A stretch of DNA of 64,000 nucleotides, from contig JAEUIU010000053.1 of NCBI GenBank assembly GCA_016795065.1, positions 29,934 through 93,933 on the forward strand, read 5' to 3'. Below, in pieces: positions 36,079 through 44,339 of this stretch. The stretch is from Phycisphaerae bacterium (lineage in GTDB: Bacteria; Planctomycetota; Phycisphaerae; Phycisphaerales; SM1A02). The first letter of the stretch is position 1; each line of letters starts with the position of its first letter. The translations under genes and the position numbers were made by a program. The notes under the pieces are model-generated. The model saw only the letters and a program-made list of their open reading frames with translations, was not told where the DNA came from and did no database searches.

Positions 36079-36990
36079 ATGCAACGCCACCATGCCGCGC
36101 TCGGCGCCCTCACGTTCGGTCTCGGACTCACCTCGGTCGCCCTGACCCCGGCGGCCCTTGCCGGCGCCCAGAGCCACTGGGCGCTTGATGAGACCCGAGG
36201 CACCATCGCCCATGACTCGGCTGGTGCACTGCATGGAGCGATTCTCGGCTCGCCGACTTTCGTCCGTGGCGTGGCAGGCAACGCGATCAGACTGTCACGT
36301 GCCACCAACTCCTGTATCACCATCGGCAACGCCTATGGTGACGGAGCGACGTTCTCCGTTTCCCTGTGGATCAAGCTCGCCCCGGACGCGCCCGGCGACA
36401 ACTATCCGATTTCGAATCACTACGCCGGTGTCGTCAACGGTTGGTTCGCCTTCACCGGCACCAGTGGCGGCTGCTATGGCGAGCCGAATCGTCCGAGCTT
36501 CTATGTCTCTGACGGTTGCAACGGCGACGTCACCGCACCCGTGAACGTGAACGACGGTGCGTGGCATCACGTCGTGTGTACGTTCGCGCCCGGGGGAGCC
36601 CAGACGATCTCCGTGGATGGTGGCGCCGCAGAGGCGAGTGTTGCGGCCGGTTCATACTCCGTGCACGCGGGATCTCAATTGATGATCGGTGGCGTCATCG
36701 TCGGCGGCGCACCCACGGCGGGCTTCGATGGTTGGATCGACGACGTGCAGATCTATTCGCGCGTTCTGAGTTGCCCCGAGGTCCAGTACCTCTACGCCCA
36801 TCCCGGTCAGGAGGTCCCAACGCTCTCCGACCTCAACGGCGATGCCGTCGTGAGCGGCGCCGATCTCGCGATCCTGCTCGGCGCGTGGGGACCATGCGGC
36901 TCGGGTCCGTGTGCCGCTGACCTCAACTGCAGCGGGACGGTGGACGCGGCGGATCTGGCGATCCTGCTGGGCGCCTGGACCGGCGGATGA
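36079..36990 (+). CDS. Secreted LamG-like lectin-fold protein with dockerin-like C-terminus
   Basis: A 303-residue exported protein (signal AALGALTFGLGLTSVALTPAALAG). Residues about 32-235 form a LamG/concanavalin-like domain with the usual pattern: HWALDETRGTIAHDSAG, FSVSLWIKL, GAWHHVVCTF, WIDDVQIYSRVLS. The last 55 residues are two dockerin-like calcium-binding units (DLNGDAVVSGADLAILLGAW and a second unit built on DLNCSGTVDAADLAILLGAW) joined by a GPCGSGPC linker. This tail is the same type as in the three large paralogues at 55-63 kb. Cohesin-like partners are not evident here. It is convergent with sdhB, 14 bases apart. Confidence 0.87.
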   Translation: MQRHHAALGALTFGLGLTSVALTPAALAGAQSHWALDETRGTIAHDSAGALHGAILGSPTFVRGVAGNAIRLSRATNSCITIGNAYGDGATFSVSLWIKLAPDAPGDNYPISNHYAGVVNGWFAFTGTSGGCYGEPNRPSFYVSDGCNGDVTAPVNVNDGAWHHVVCTFAPGGAQTISVDGGAAEASVAAGSYSVHAGSQLMIGGVIVGGAPTAGFDGWIDDVQIYSRVLSCPEVQYLYAHPGQEVPTLSDLNGDAVVSGADLAILLGAWGPCGSGPCAADLNCSGTVDAADLAILLGAWTGG

Positions 36991-37004
36991 CGGACGCGAA
37001 ATTC

Positions 37005-37847
37005 CTACCGCCCGCTGAAGAAGCTCTTGATCGCGTGGACGGTCGTCGCGCGACCGATCGCGGCGATCGACTCGGTGAGCGGGATCTCCTTCGGGCAGAC
37101 CTTCACGCAATTCTGTGAGTTGCCGCAGTCGTTGATGCCGCCCTGACCCATCATGAGGTCGAGGCGGTCGCCGGTGAGTTCGGCGCCGGTCTGGTGCATG
37201 TTGAAGAGGCGAGCCTGGCTGATGACCGCCGCGCCGAGGAATGAGGTCGGCCACTTTGCGGCGTCCTCTTCCTGGTTGTACTGGGGGCACGCCTCGAGGC
37301 AGCAGCCGCAGGTCATGCAGGTCGAGAGCGTGTAGCGGGTTTCCTGGGTCTTCGACGATTCCTTGGGGCCCGCGCCGAGGGAGTAGGTGCCGTCAATCGG
37401 AACCCACGCCTTGGCCCGCTTGAGGGCGTCGAAGAAGCGGGCCCGGTCGACCGAGAGATCGCGCAGGGTCGGGAACTTCGACATCGGCTCCAGGGTGATC
37501 ACGCCGCCGGCCGAGGCCTGTTCGGTGAGGAGGTTGTCGATGAGGGCCGAGCAAGACTGCCGCACGCGGCCGTTGATGACCATCGTGCAGGAGCCGCAGA
37601 CTTCCTCGAGGCAGCCCGCGTCGTAGACGACCGGGGTTGACTCGCGTCCATCGACCGTCCGCGGGTTGGCGGCGATCCACTGGAGGCAGGAGATGATGTT
37701 GGCCCCGGGCTCAACCGGAACATCGAACTCCTCCCAACGGGTTGCTCCGTCCGGGCGATCGCGGCGGAGAATGCGGAAGCGAACGGTGCGGCGGGCCGAG
37801 CCGGCATTGGACTCGGGACGGGACGAGGGTGTGGTGGGAGCAACCAT
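37005..37847 (-). CDS. sdhB: Succinate dehydrogenase / fumarate reductase iron-sulfur subunit
   Basis: About 280 residues from the ATG at 37847; the longer frame above it is not protein-like. The N-terminal plant-type ferredoxin domain has the 2Fe-2S ligands in DAGCLEEVCGSC and a later Cys in RQSCSAL. The C-terminal part holds the 4Fe-4S and 3Fe-4S ligands in STCMTCGCCLEACPQYN and NSQNCVKVCPKEIPL. It passes electrons between the SdhA flavin and the membrane quinone site. It is separated from sdhC-sdhA by two plus-strand genes (38078-40383), whereas sdhCAB is usually contiguous in this type B complex. Confidence 0.95.
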   Translation of the reverse strand: MVAPTTPSSRPESNAGSARRTVRFRILRRDRPDGATRWEEFDVPVEPGANIISCLQWIAANPRTVDGRESTPVVYDAGCLEEVCGSCTMVINGRVRQSCSALIDNLLTEQASAGGVITLEPMSKFPTLRDLSVDRARFFDALKRAKAWVPIDGTYSLGAGPKESSKTQETRYTLSTCMTCGCCLEACPQYNQEEDAAKWPTSFLGAAVISQARLFNMHQTGAELTGDRLDLMMGQGGINDCGNSQNCVKVCPKEIPLTESIAAIGRATTVHAIKSFFSGR

Positions 37848-38077
37848 GGCGTTGGGGAGGAAGGTCCGGATTGTAGAGCCAGCCGGAGCCGACCGCTGGC
37901 TTGCCCGCTGGGCGAGGCGAGACGTGAAGCGTTCGAGCGAGGGCTGCGGCGAACCCGACCGCTCCCGGAGACGAAAGCTCTCCTCCTTGACACTGGACCG
38001 GCCCCGCCTGGGGTGCCGATAAGGGACACTCCCGCTGTCGCGTCCTCTCGTGACGCAAGCGGCGCCCCTTTGCACGC

Positions 38078-39100
38078 ATGGCCACCTCTCACGCCAATCC
38101 CGAAGGTCGCTCCGCAGGTGGAGTGCGCAGTTGGCTGAAGCTCGCCCGGCCGGGCGACTGGACCAAGAACGTCTTTGTGCTGCTGGCGGCCCTCTTCTGG
38201 CTGCCGAACCAGCTCCCAATCACCTCGGCATTGGAGCGAGGGGAGATCGCCGACAAGCTCATCGCCACGCTTCTGGCGTTCATTGCCTTCTGTCTTGCGG
38301 CAAGCGGCTTCTACATGGTCAATGACGCCTTGGATGCCGAGTCGGACCGGTTGCATCCGGTCAAGCGGCTGCGTCCGGTGGCCAGTCGTGCCATCGCCCC
38401 GTCATCAGCCTTGGGTGTCGGCGTGACCTCGATCGCGGCCGGCATCGGCTGTGGCTTCGCGGCCAGTTGGGGTGCAGGCGTCTGCATGGTCACCTATGCC
38501 TGCTTGCAGCTTTTCTACAACCTGAAGTTGAAGCGGGTGATTTTCGTCGACGTCACCGCTCTGGCGGTCGGGTTCTCGCTGCGGGCAGCCTGCGGCGCGT
38601 TCGCGATCGGTGTGCAGGTATCGCCGTGGCTCATCGCCTGTGTCTTCTCGCTGACGCTCTACCTGGGCTTTATCAAGAGGCTCTGCGACCTGACCAGCGC
38701 CCGGAAGGCCGGGGCGACGGAGTGGAAGAGCCGGGCCGGGTACGACAACCCGTTTGAGCTGAACTGGCTGCTGGGAATTAGCGGCACGCTCACCGTCCTG
38801 ATGTACCTGATGTACTCGCTCTCGACGCACGCCCAACGGATCTTTGGGGTGCGGGCCTTGGGCTTCGCGATGCTGACGCCGCTGGTCCTCATCGTGGTCC
38901 ATCGCTTCTTCCGGCGGGCCAACGAGGCGATGTCGGACAGCCCGCTCTCGGCGCTCTTGGAGGATCGCTCGGTCTCGATCGCGATCGGCCTCTTCATCAT
39001 CGGCGTGGTGGCCACGCTCTACATGCCGCAGGTGGCGGTGTTGCTTGGAGACCTCTTCCTGGTCGACGTGGCTCCGGCGGCGACGGGTGCGGGGCGATGA
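38078..39100 (+). CDS. UbiA-family prenyltransferase, decaprenyl-phosphate phosphoribosyltransferase-like
   Basis: A 340-residue integral membrane protein with about eight or nine helices. The first Asp-rich motif is NDALDAESDRLHPVKRLRP, which in this subgroup (decaprenyl-phosphate phosphoribosyltransferase, DPPR synthase) binds phosphoribosyl pyrophosphate rather than an aromatic ring; the start ARPGDWTKNVFVLLAALFW and the segment LKLKRVIFVDVTALAVGFSLR also match that group. DPPR synthases put phosphoribose on polyprenyl phosphate for arabinan-type polymers or other ribose-derived lipids. The overlap with the next gene (ATGA at 39097) suggests a shared pathway. Confidence 0.82.
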   Translation: MATSHANPEGRSAGGVRSWLKLARPGDWTKNVFVLLAALFWLPNQLPITSALERGEIADKLIATLLAFIAFCLAASGFYMVNDALDAESDRLHPVKRLRPVASRAIAPSSALGVGVTSIAAGIGCGFAASWGAGVCMVTYACLQLFYNLKLKRVIFVDVTALAVGFSLRAACGAFAIGVQVSPWLIACVFSLTLYLGFIKRLCDLTSARKAGATEWKSRAGYDNPFELNWLLGISGTLTVLMYLMYSLSTHAQRIFGVRALGFAMLTPLVLIVVHRFFRRANEAMSDSPLSALLEDRSVSIAIGLFIIGVVATLYMPQVAVLLGDLFLVDVAPAATGAGR

Positions 39101-40383
39101 GCCAGGCGGACGCGGGCCGACCCTCGCGCGTGCCGGATCTCTTGGCCGTGCTTGGGCTGATTGCGGTGGTGATGGCGTTGACGCTCCCGGCGATTCTCAC
39201 CGGGCAGCTTGATCCGAAGGCCTTCGACCACCGCTTTTTCCACCTGCCGCTGGTTCGCGAATGGGCCCAGACGTGGCCGAGGGTTGACCTTTACGACTAC
39301 AACTCAGCGACGGGACCGCTCTACCACTGGGTGCTTGCCGGCGTGGCCCAACTCGTCGGTGTCGGTGAGGAGCCGGAGACGTCGATCGCGCTCCAGTCCG
39401 TCAACGCGCTCTTTGCGGTCACGTTCGGGTGGGTGGTCTTCGCCTTCGCCCGGCGGCGCACCTCCGTCGCCCGGGCCTTCCTCACCGCACTTCCGTTGGT
39501 TGTCTCGCCCTACGTCCTCGGCAACGCCATCTGGATGATGACCGACAACCTCTCGCTCACCCTCGTGGCGATCGCGATCGGGAGTGCGGCGTTCGGGACC
39601 ACCGAGGCCGGTTCGCGCCTGACCCAAGGCGCGGCGGCGGCTCTGGCGGTCGCGACGCGACAGATCAACCTCTGGCTCCTCGCCCCGATCGCCGCGAGTT
39701 GGTGGTTGGGCGGTCGGCGGCGCACCGGCGTGACGATGGCGGCGGCGTTTCTATCGATCGTGGTGTTAGGAACCTTCGTCCTCCTCTGGAAGGGGCTCGT
39801 CCCGCCGCGCTTCCGTGGACTGCATGCCAGCGGGACGAATCCGGCGGCGATCGGCTACGCCCTGACGCTCATCGCCGCGTACGGCCTGTGCCTTTTGCCG
39901 CTGGTCCACCGGGCTGCGCGAACGCTCCTCCTTCGCCCCGGGCTCCTGGTTGCCGTGGCGGTGACGGGGGCGCTTCTGGCCGCGATCGGACCGAGTGCCG
40001 CCAGCGAGGAAGCCGGCCGTAACGGCGGGTGGGTCTGGCGGGCGGTCGCGGACGTGCCGACCTTCGCGGATCGCTCACCGCTTCTTCTCTTCGGCGGCTC
40101 CGCAGGGCTTCTTCTCCTGACGATGCTCTTCGTCGAGATCGAGCCGCATGGCCACAAGCACGCGGCACTCGTGATCCTCGCCGCCTTCGCGGGCTTCATC
40201 GCGGCGCACGTCGCGAACTACCAGATCTTCCAACGCTACTACGACCCGATGGTCCTCCTGACGCTCGCTTGGCTCACGACCTGCCTACCGGCATCACGGA
40301 AGGTGAGCTTCTGCCTGGCCCTTCTGGCGGGTCAGCAACTCCTCTTCACCTGCGTGGCGCTGTACGGTCCGATGCTGCGGTGA
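39097..40383 (+). CDS. GT-C-like membrane protein resembling ALG10/DIE2 glucosyltransferases
   Basis: A 428-residue polytopic membrane protein with roughly ten helices. The first loop after helix one, FDHRFFHLPLVREWAQTWP, and the later motif ATRQINLWLL resemble the DEIFHIPQ and RQTNI motifs of ALG10/DIE2 alpha-1,2-glucosyltransferases, with DYNSATGPLYHW corresponding to the region that reads DPKITTPPGLY in that family. The family uses dolichyl-phosphate-glucose, so a polyprenyl-phosphate-sugar donor is likely here. Similarity is moderate and by eye. Its start overlaps the stop of the UbiA-family gene by four bases, so the two are translationally coupled. Confidence 0.7.
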   Translation: MSQADAGRPSRVPDLLAVLGLIAVVMALTLPAILTGQLDPKAFDHRFFHLPLVREWAQTWPRVDLYDYNSATGPLYHWVLAGVAQLVGVGEEPETSIALQSVNALFAVTFGWVVFAFARRRTSVARAFLTALPLVVSPYVLGNAIWMMTDNLSLTLVAIAIGSAAFGTTEAGSRLTQGAAAALAVATRQINLWLLAPIAASWWLGGRRRTGVTMAAAFLSIVVLGTFVLLWKGLVPPRFRGLHASGTNPAAIGYALTLIAAYGLCLLPLVHRAARTLLLRPGLLVAVAVTGALLAAIGPSAASEEAGRNGGWVWRAVADVPTFADRSPLLLFGGSAGLLLLTMLFVEIEPHGHKHAALVILAAFAGFIAAHVANYQIFQRYYDPMVLLTLAWLTTCLPASRKVSFCLALLAGQQLLFTCVALYGPMLR

Positions 40384-40389
40384 GGAGAG

Positions 40390-40531
40390 TTCATCGCAGA
40401 GCTGCGGAGGTCGCGGAGTCCAGAAGGAGAAACGAGCGAGGGCGGCCGATCGTCAGATCAACCGCCCTTGCTTCTTCTTCTTGATGGCGCCCTCTGTCGG
40501 GCCTCTACAACCTCCGCGCCTCTGCGGTGAA
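40390..40531. repeat. Imperfect inverted repeat, copy B
   Basis: The left arm begins TTCATCGCAGAGCTGCGGAGG and the right arm ends CCTCCGCGCCTCTGCGGTGAA. The ends are nearly complementary (TTCATCGC against GCGGTGAA), as in copy A at 6145-6269, while the middles of the two copies are unrelated. It sits between the convergent GT-C-like gene and sdhA, the same sort of position as copy A. Confidence 0.72.
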
Positions 40532-40545
40532 TCCGTCCTCCCCAC

Positions 40546-42393
40546 TCAGGAATTCAGCCCGCTCTTCGTGTAGTTGCGAAGGCGCGGCTTGGCTAGGCTC
40601 GTTTCGACGGACTCGTAACTTAGGTCGGGGCGGCCTGACGAAGGGTTGAACTTCGCGACGGTGGTCTTCAGGAACTTCTCGTCGTTGCGCTGTTCGTAAT
40701 CGGTGCGGTAGTGGCTGCCGCGCGATTCCTTGCGCTGGATGCCGCCTTCGATGATGGCGTCGGCGAGGATCACCATGTCCTCGACCGCGCGGGCGTAGGA
40801 GAGGTTCTGGTTGGTCCACATGCCGGTGTCGCTCAAACGCATGCGCGAGCAGCGGTCACGCAACTCGGCGATCTTGGCCCGGGCCTTGAGGAGGCGTGAT
40901 TCCTCCTTGACGACGGTCGATGCTTCGGTCATCTCATCGCCGAGTTCGGTGCCGATCAGGTAGGGATTCTCGGTGCCGTTGCCCTTGAGGAGCGACTCCT
41001 GGCGGCGCTCCTCGGCCGAGGCGTTCGTCTCGAAGAGGGTTGCGGCCGCATCACTCGCCGAGGTCTTCCGATCGCGGACGAAGTTGGCGACGCTCACGCC
41101 GCAGAAGAGACCATCGAAGATGCAGGAGAGAAGCGCGTTGGCGCCAAGGCGGTTGGCCCCGTGATACTGGTAGTTGACCTCACCGAAGGCGTAGAGCCCG
41201 CTGATGTTGGTCATCATGTTGTTCGCGGCGCCGAGCTTCATCCCCTTCAGGTCTTCCTTCGGGGTGTAGACGGTGTAGAGGCCACCCATCGAGTAGTGGA
41301 CACCTGGGAAGATCTTCATTGGAAGTTCCGCCGGGTCGTCGCCGACGAACTTCCGGTAGATCTCGATGATGCCCCCGAGCTTCCGCTCGAGGTACTCGCG
41401 GCCGAGGTGGGTGAGGTCGAGGTAGACCTGCCGTTCGCCGCCGACGCCGAGGCCATCCTTCACGCAGACGTTGAAGATCTCGCGGGTAGCAATGTCACGC
41501 GGGACGAGGTTTCCGTAGGCCGGATAGCGTTCCTCGAGGAAGTAATAGCGCTCGGCTTCGGGGATCTGCCGCGGGTCGCGGTTGTCGCCCTTTCGCTTCG
41601 GCACCCAGACGCGACCCCCCTCGCCGCGGGCGGATTCGCTCATGAGACGGAGCTTGTCCGCGCCAGGGATCGCGGTCGGGTGGACCTGGATGAACTCGCC
41701 GTTGCCGTACCAGGTGCCGAGTTGGTAGCAGCGGCTTGCCGCGGCGCCGGTGCACATGACCGAGTTGGTGCTCTTGCCGAAGACCAGACCGCAGCCGCCG
41801 GTCGCCATGACGACGGCATCGGCGCGGAAGGCCCGGATCTGCATCGTGCGAAGATCTTGGGCGACGATTCCCTGGCAGTTGCCGTCGCCATCGATGATCG
41901 GGCGGAGGAACTCCCAGTGTTCGTACTTGGTGACCTTGCCTTCGGCTTCCGCGCGGCGAACCTGCTCGTCGAGGGCATAAATCAGTTGCTGGCCCGTGGT
42001 CGCCCCTGCGAAGTGGGTTCGCTTGTAGAGCGACCCGCCGAAGAGTCGGAGGTCACGCTGGCCTTCGGCGGTGCGGTTGAAGGGAACGCCCATCCGGTCG
42101 AGGAGATCGATGATCTTCGGGGCCCACGTGGCCATCTCGTAGACCGGCGGCTGGTTGGCGAGGAAGTCACCGCCGTAGACGGATTCCTCGAAGTGCTCGA
42201 ACTCCGAGTAGCCCTGCTGGCGGGCGACCTCGTTGCAGGCGTTGATGCCGCCTTGAGCGCAGACCGAGTGCGAGCGCTTCACCGGGACCATCGAGAAGAG
42301 GTCGACAGGCACGCCCGCTTCGGTGATGCGGATGCTGGCTGCGAGGCCGGCGAGTCCGCCGCCGACCACGATCACTCGTCGCTTGGGGTTCAT
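40546..42393 (-). CDS. sdhA: Succinate dehydrogenase / fumarate reductase flavoprotein subunit
   Basis: About 615 residues from the ATG at 42393; the open frame above it has no conserved sequence. The FAD-binding start is VIVVGGGLAGLAASIRITEAG, the covalent-flavin His is in KRSHSVCAQGGINACN, and the substrate site shows HPTAIPGADKLRLMSE with RGEGGRVWVP; MGGLYTVYTP and GANRLGANALLSC follow. It oxidises succinate to fumarate (or the reverse) in the type B complex of bacteria such as Bacteroidetes, Firmicutes and related groups. The gene lies 109 bases downstream of sdhC. sdhB is 2.7 kb away on the same strand beyond two plus-strand genes. Confidence 0.96.
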   Translation of the reverse strand: MNPKRRVIVVGGGLAGLAASIRITEAGVPVDLFSMVPVKRSHSVCAQGGINACNEVARQQGYSEFEHFEESVYGGDFLANQPPVYEMATWAPKIIDLLDRMGVPFNRTAEGQRDLRLFGGSLYKRTHFAGATTGQQLIYALDEQVRRAEAEGKVTKYEHWEFLRPIIDGDGNCQGIVAQDLRTMQIRAFRADAVVMATGGCGLVFGKSTNSVMCTGAAASRCYQLGTWYGNGEFIQVHPTAIPGADKLRLMSESARGEGGRVWVPKRKGDNRDPRQIPEAERYYFLEERYPAYGNLVPRDIATREIFNVCVKDGLGVGGERQVYLDLTHLGREYLERKLGGIIEIYRKFVGDDPAELPMKIFPGVHYSMGGLYTVYTPKEDLKGMKLGAANNMMTNISGLYAFGEVNYQYHGANRLGANALLSCIFDGLFCGVSVANFVRDRKTSASDAAATLFETNASAEERRQESLLKGNGTENPYLIGTELGDEMTEASTVVKEESRLLKARAKIAELRDRCSRMRLSDTGMWTNQNLSYARAVEDMVILADAIIEGGIQRKESRGSHYRTDYEQRNDEKFLKTTVAKFNPSSGRPDLSYESVETSLAKPRLRNYTKSGLNS

Positions 42394-42502
42394 GATGACC
42401 TGACTGGTTGGGCTGAGGCAGTACCGGAACGCGGCATGGGGTCGCAGGGCCGGGACATGGTTCGGAGGAAGGGGAGGGGTACGAAAGGGTCGACGCGTGG
42501 GC

Positions 42503-43324
42503 TCAGGACGCCGAGACGGCCGCATGAGCCTGAAGCTGCTTCTCGACCGCCTGGGCCTTTTCGACATTGAGCGTGGCGAAACCGACGACCGCGGCCACCG
42601 CTGCGCCACCCAGGCCAAGGCCAATGGCGGTGCAGACGTAGCCCCAGCGACGCTGGGCGGGCACGCTGATGGTCAGGCCCCAGGTGATCGCGGCGGTCCA
42701 GAGACCGTTGGCGAAGTGGAAGACGATGGCCAACGCGCCCAGCAGGTAGAACCCGGCCATAGCGAGGCCGGTGGTGCCGTTCTGGAAGTGCAGTGCAGTA
42801 GTCGAGGAGGCGACATGCGGATCGAACGAGGGCATGATGCCGCCAAACTCGACGCCGAATCGCAAGCTCAACACGTGCATCACGATGAATAGGAAGGCGA
42901 TGTAGCCGGTGATCCGCTGGAGCGAGTAGCGGATGTTCCCTTGGTAGGCGTAACGGTCAAGGTTCGGCCGGCCCGATTGGGCGAAGTGCATGCCGAGCAG
43001 GGCGTGAAAGAGAATCGGAATCCACAGGACGAACGCCTCGATGAAGATCAAGGCGGGCAGCGAGTGGATGAAGTCGACCTCGTGCTGGAAGGTCGCCACG
43101 CCGGCACCACCCTCCTCAAGCCCCTGGTACTTGGAAGCGTTGAGGAACGTGCCCCAAACGATCGAGGAGTTGGTCGTCAGGTGCGGAATGAGAAACGCAC
43201 CGACGGGCACAACCCCACTCAGGGAGTGAAGGCGGCGCAGAAGGTGGTAATGGCGGTCGAATGGACTCTGCGGCCCTTGGTTGGCTGCAGCATCCGGGTG
43301 AGATCCGGCTTCGGAAGAGGACAT
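42503..43324 (-). CDS. sdhC: Succinate dehydrogenase cytochrome b558 subunit, type B
   Basis: A 273-residue membrane anchor with five predicted helices, as in the di-heme type B SdhC/FrdC family. The first helix opens with the conserved RRLHSLSGVVPVGAFL; further candidate heme ligand His residues are in HALLGMHF, VMHVLSLRF and FHFANGLWTA. It holds the two b-type hemes and the quinone site. The C-terminal helix is followed by a short Ala-rich tail (AQAVEKQLQAHAAVSAS). First gene of the sdhC-sdhA pair. Confidence 0.93.
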   Translation of the reverse strand: MSSSEAGSHPDAAANQGPQSPFDRHYHLLRRLHSLSGVVPVGAFLIPHLTTNSSIVWGTFLNASKYQGLEEGGAGVATFQHEVDFIHSLPALIFIEAFVLWIPILFHALLGMHFAQSGRPNLDRYAYQGNIRYSLQRITGYIAFLFIVMHVLSLRFGVEFGGIMPSFDPHVASSTTALHFQNGTTGLAMAGFYLLGALAIVFHFANGLWTAAITWGLTISVPAQRRWGYVCTAIGLGLGGAAVAAVVGFATLNVEKAQAVEKQLQAHAAVSAS

Positions 43325-43624
43325 ACGGGCAAGCCTCAGGGGTCGACATCACCCTCGAAAGGAACAGGCCGTCCGGCCGTTCCGACAGGGCGAAGCGGAG
43401 AAACGGGGAGTATAGGGTGAGCTGCAACGGTGTGGGTCGTTGCGAGCGTGCTCGGCTGGTGAGGAACGTGCTCCAAAGTCTGCCGTTCCTGCGTTTGGGT
43501 GACGCGCTGACAGACTCGCTCCTCATGTTCATCATGAAGCGAGAGTCGGAGTTCCCGTCGTCAATCTACGATTGGCATTGCTGCACCAATCGCAATGCTG
43601 GCAGAGCAGATTCGCTACAGGCTG
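43325..43624. other. 300-base gap upstream of sdhC with small hairpins
   Basis: No gene is supported here. It holds the sdhC upstream region on the minus strand (TATACT-like box near 43412) and two small hairpins: one with arms GACTCGCT and AGCGAGAGTC at about 43513-43547, and one with a CGATTGG/CCAATCG stem at 43569-43592. Neither has a T run. Nothing else stands out. Confidence 0.4.
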
Positions 43625-44194
43625 TTAGGGCAGCTCGATCGTTGGCTTCTTCCCCGGATTCGGCGAAGCACCCGTTCCCATCGAAGGAACGCCGGCAGCC
43701 AGTCCTCCGAGGGGATCGATACGTCCGGCTACACCGCTGGCCGCTGGCTCCGTCGCGCGGGCTTGCATGTGCTGGGCAACCGCGGTCGCAAGCTGCATGA
43801 AGCGGGAACGGAGTTGGGCCAGCATCGAGGTGAGCTCCTTGGCCTCGTCGGCCGTGAGGTTGCCCTTGGTCTTCTCCTCGAGGACGCCAAGAAGGTCGAT
43901 GGCGAAACGGCTGCCCGGCAGGTCAACGATCATGCGACCTTGCTCATCGCCGTAGGCACCGAGGCCCATGAGGGCTTGGGACGCGAGCATCCCGGCAAGT
44001 GCCTTGAAGTCGGCGGGGGGGAACTCCTCGCCCTCGGCTCCGCGGCCTCCGCGGGCCTCGCGATCGTGTTCCCGCTCTGCTTCGCGCTGGGCAAGGCGTT
44101 CCTTCTCGGCTTGGGCCTGTGCCTTCCAGTCGCTGTCGATGTGAAGCTTCGGGGCTGCGCCACGCGGATTCGCTGGATCGGTTGAATCGGGCAT
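43625..44194 (-). CDS. DUF1844-domain protein
   Basis: About 189 residues from the ATG at 44194; the longer frame upstream is not protein-like. Residues about 20-55 are charged and helical (AQAEKERLAQREAEREHDRE). The DUF1844 core is FPPADFKALAGMLASQALMG, then RFAIDLLGVLEEKTKGNL and ADEAKELTSMLAQLRSRF. DUF1844 proteins are small soluble proteins of unknown function, common in planctomycetes and related phyla. The C-terminal 45 residues are Gly/Pro-rich. It is divergent from the SurA-like lipoprotein gene. Confidence 0.85.
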   Translation of the reverse strand: MPDSTDPANPRGAAPKLHIDSDWKAQAQAEKERLAQREAEREHDREARGGRGAEGEEFPPADFKALAGMLASQALMGLGAYGDEQGRMIVDLPGSRFAIDLLGVLEEKTKGNLTADEAKELTSMLAQLRSRFMQLATAVAQHMQARATEPAASGVAGRIDPLGGLAAGVPSMGTGASPNPGKKPTIELP

Positions 44195-44339
44195 GATGGC
44201 AAGTATACGGGGTGCCTCGCTCCGTTTCCCCGGCCACAGGGCCACGGTGGGGGCGCTGCGAGCGTGTGGCCGGGCACGTGACGTTTGCCCCGATGGCCCG
44301 CCCAAAGGCCTGCGAGCGAAACCGCTACACTCCGCCGCG

